A stretch of 6,858 bases of DNA from positions 1 through 6,858 of the forward strand of contig LVAZ01000342.1 of NCBI GenBank assembly GCA_001603055.1, read 5' to 3'. This document shows, piece by piece, positions 6,698 through 6,858 of this stretch. The notes below the pieces were generated by a model. That model was not told the DNA's origin. It saw only the letters and a program-made list of their open reading frames with translations, and searched no databases. The position numbers and the translations under genes were made by a program. How positions within the stretch are numbered: position 1 is the stretch's first letter; every line of letters starts with the position of its first letter. Source of the DNA: Victivallales bacterium Lenti_02. Lineage in GTDB: Bacteria > Verrucomicrobiota > Lentisphaeria > Oligosphaerales > Lenti-02.

Positions 6698-6858
6698 ATG
6701 GCGCACCCCAATCTGCTGTTTGTGTTCGGCGACCAATGGCGGGCCCAGGCCCTGGGCTACGCGGGGGATGTGAATGCCCATACCCCCCGCATCGACCGGT
6801 TCGCGGCGGCGAGCGCCAATTTTGCCAACGCCACGGCGGGGACGCCGGTCTGCTGTCC
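6698..6858 (+). CDS. Sulfatase, formylglycine-dependent (N-terminal part, cut by window end)
   Basis: The first 53 residues are visible. NLLFVFGDQWRAQ (5-17) is the opening strand of type I sulfatases, with Asp12 and Gln13 at the metal-binding site (the Asp-Gln variant). THTPRIDR-like HTPRIDRFAA (28-37) is the usual second block. The window stops within PVCCP, the start of the Cys-x-Pro-x-Arg signature; Cys52 is the residue expected to be converted to formylglycine. These enzymes hydrolyse sulfate esters. ATG 6698 has GGAGA (6686-6690) seven bases upstream; TTG directly before it is a possible alternative. The protein begins directly at the first core strand and no upstream in-frame extension could supply a signal peptide, so it appears cytosolic, unlike many sulfatases of this bacterial group. 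It follows the amidase by 50 bp and is probably co-transcribed. The substrate cannot be assigned from this fragment. Confidence 0.9.
   Translation, partial: MAHPNLLFVFGDQWRAQALGYAGDVNAHTPRIDRFAAASANFANATAGTPVCC

Noticed and set aside
1..6858. CRISPR array, tRNA or rRNA, insertion sequence, phage or toxin-antitoxin genes
   Set aside because: I saw no spaced direct repeats, no cloverleaf or rRNA-like segments, no transposase or integrase motifs, and no small gene pairs. Nearly all of the window is occupied by the genes listed.

Overview
The window is high-GC DNA (about two thirds G+C by eye), densely coding, with recognisable GGAG-type ribosome binding sites. Several features point to a bacterium of the PVC group (Planctomycetota, Lentisphaerota, Kiritimatiellota or relatives): a formylglycine-type sulfatase, a nitrilase-family amidase with an extra N-terminal beta-sandwich, an exported helical-repeat protein, and a large OPT-like membrane protein of a type (DUF6785/DUF6784-like) I associate with that group. 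This placement is an inference from gene content, not from a marker gene.

Layout. Positions 1-300 (+) hold the 3' end of a gene for a protein with a beta-rich, Ig-like C-terminus and a Pro-Glu tail. It converges on a three-gene minus-strand set, and the two facing stop codons overlap in one CTAG. In transcription order the minus-strand set is: a 665-residue multi-pass membrane protein (5173-3176), a 594-residue exported protein with an N-terminal beta domain and a helical-repeat body (3106-1322), and a 339-residue class II glutamine amidotransferase-like Ntn hydrolase (1316-297). A 69-bp gap that can fold into a long jointed hairpin separates the first two; only 5 bp separate the last two. 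A 151-bp divergent promoter region (5174-5324) lies between this set and a plus-strand pair: a 440-residue carbon-nitrogen hydrolase (5325-6647) and, 50 bp later, the start of a sulfatase (from 6698). The sulfatase is cut by the window end at its active-site cysteine.

How it may work together. The amidase, the sulfatase and the Ntn hydrolase have no signal peptide and should be cytosolic; the helical-repeat protein appears exported and the OPT-like protein is in the membrane. One reading is an uptake-and-breakdown module: the permease brings in an amidated or sulfated small compound, and cytosolic hydrolases remove amide and sulfate groups. The substrate cannot be read from the sequence. The most unusual single gene is the Ntn hydrolase. 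It keeps the GlmS-type catalytic core but appears to lack the residues that hold free glutamine, and it has a possible winged-helix tail where GlmS has its isomerase half. No RNA genes, CRISPR arrays, insertion sequences or phage genes were seen.
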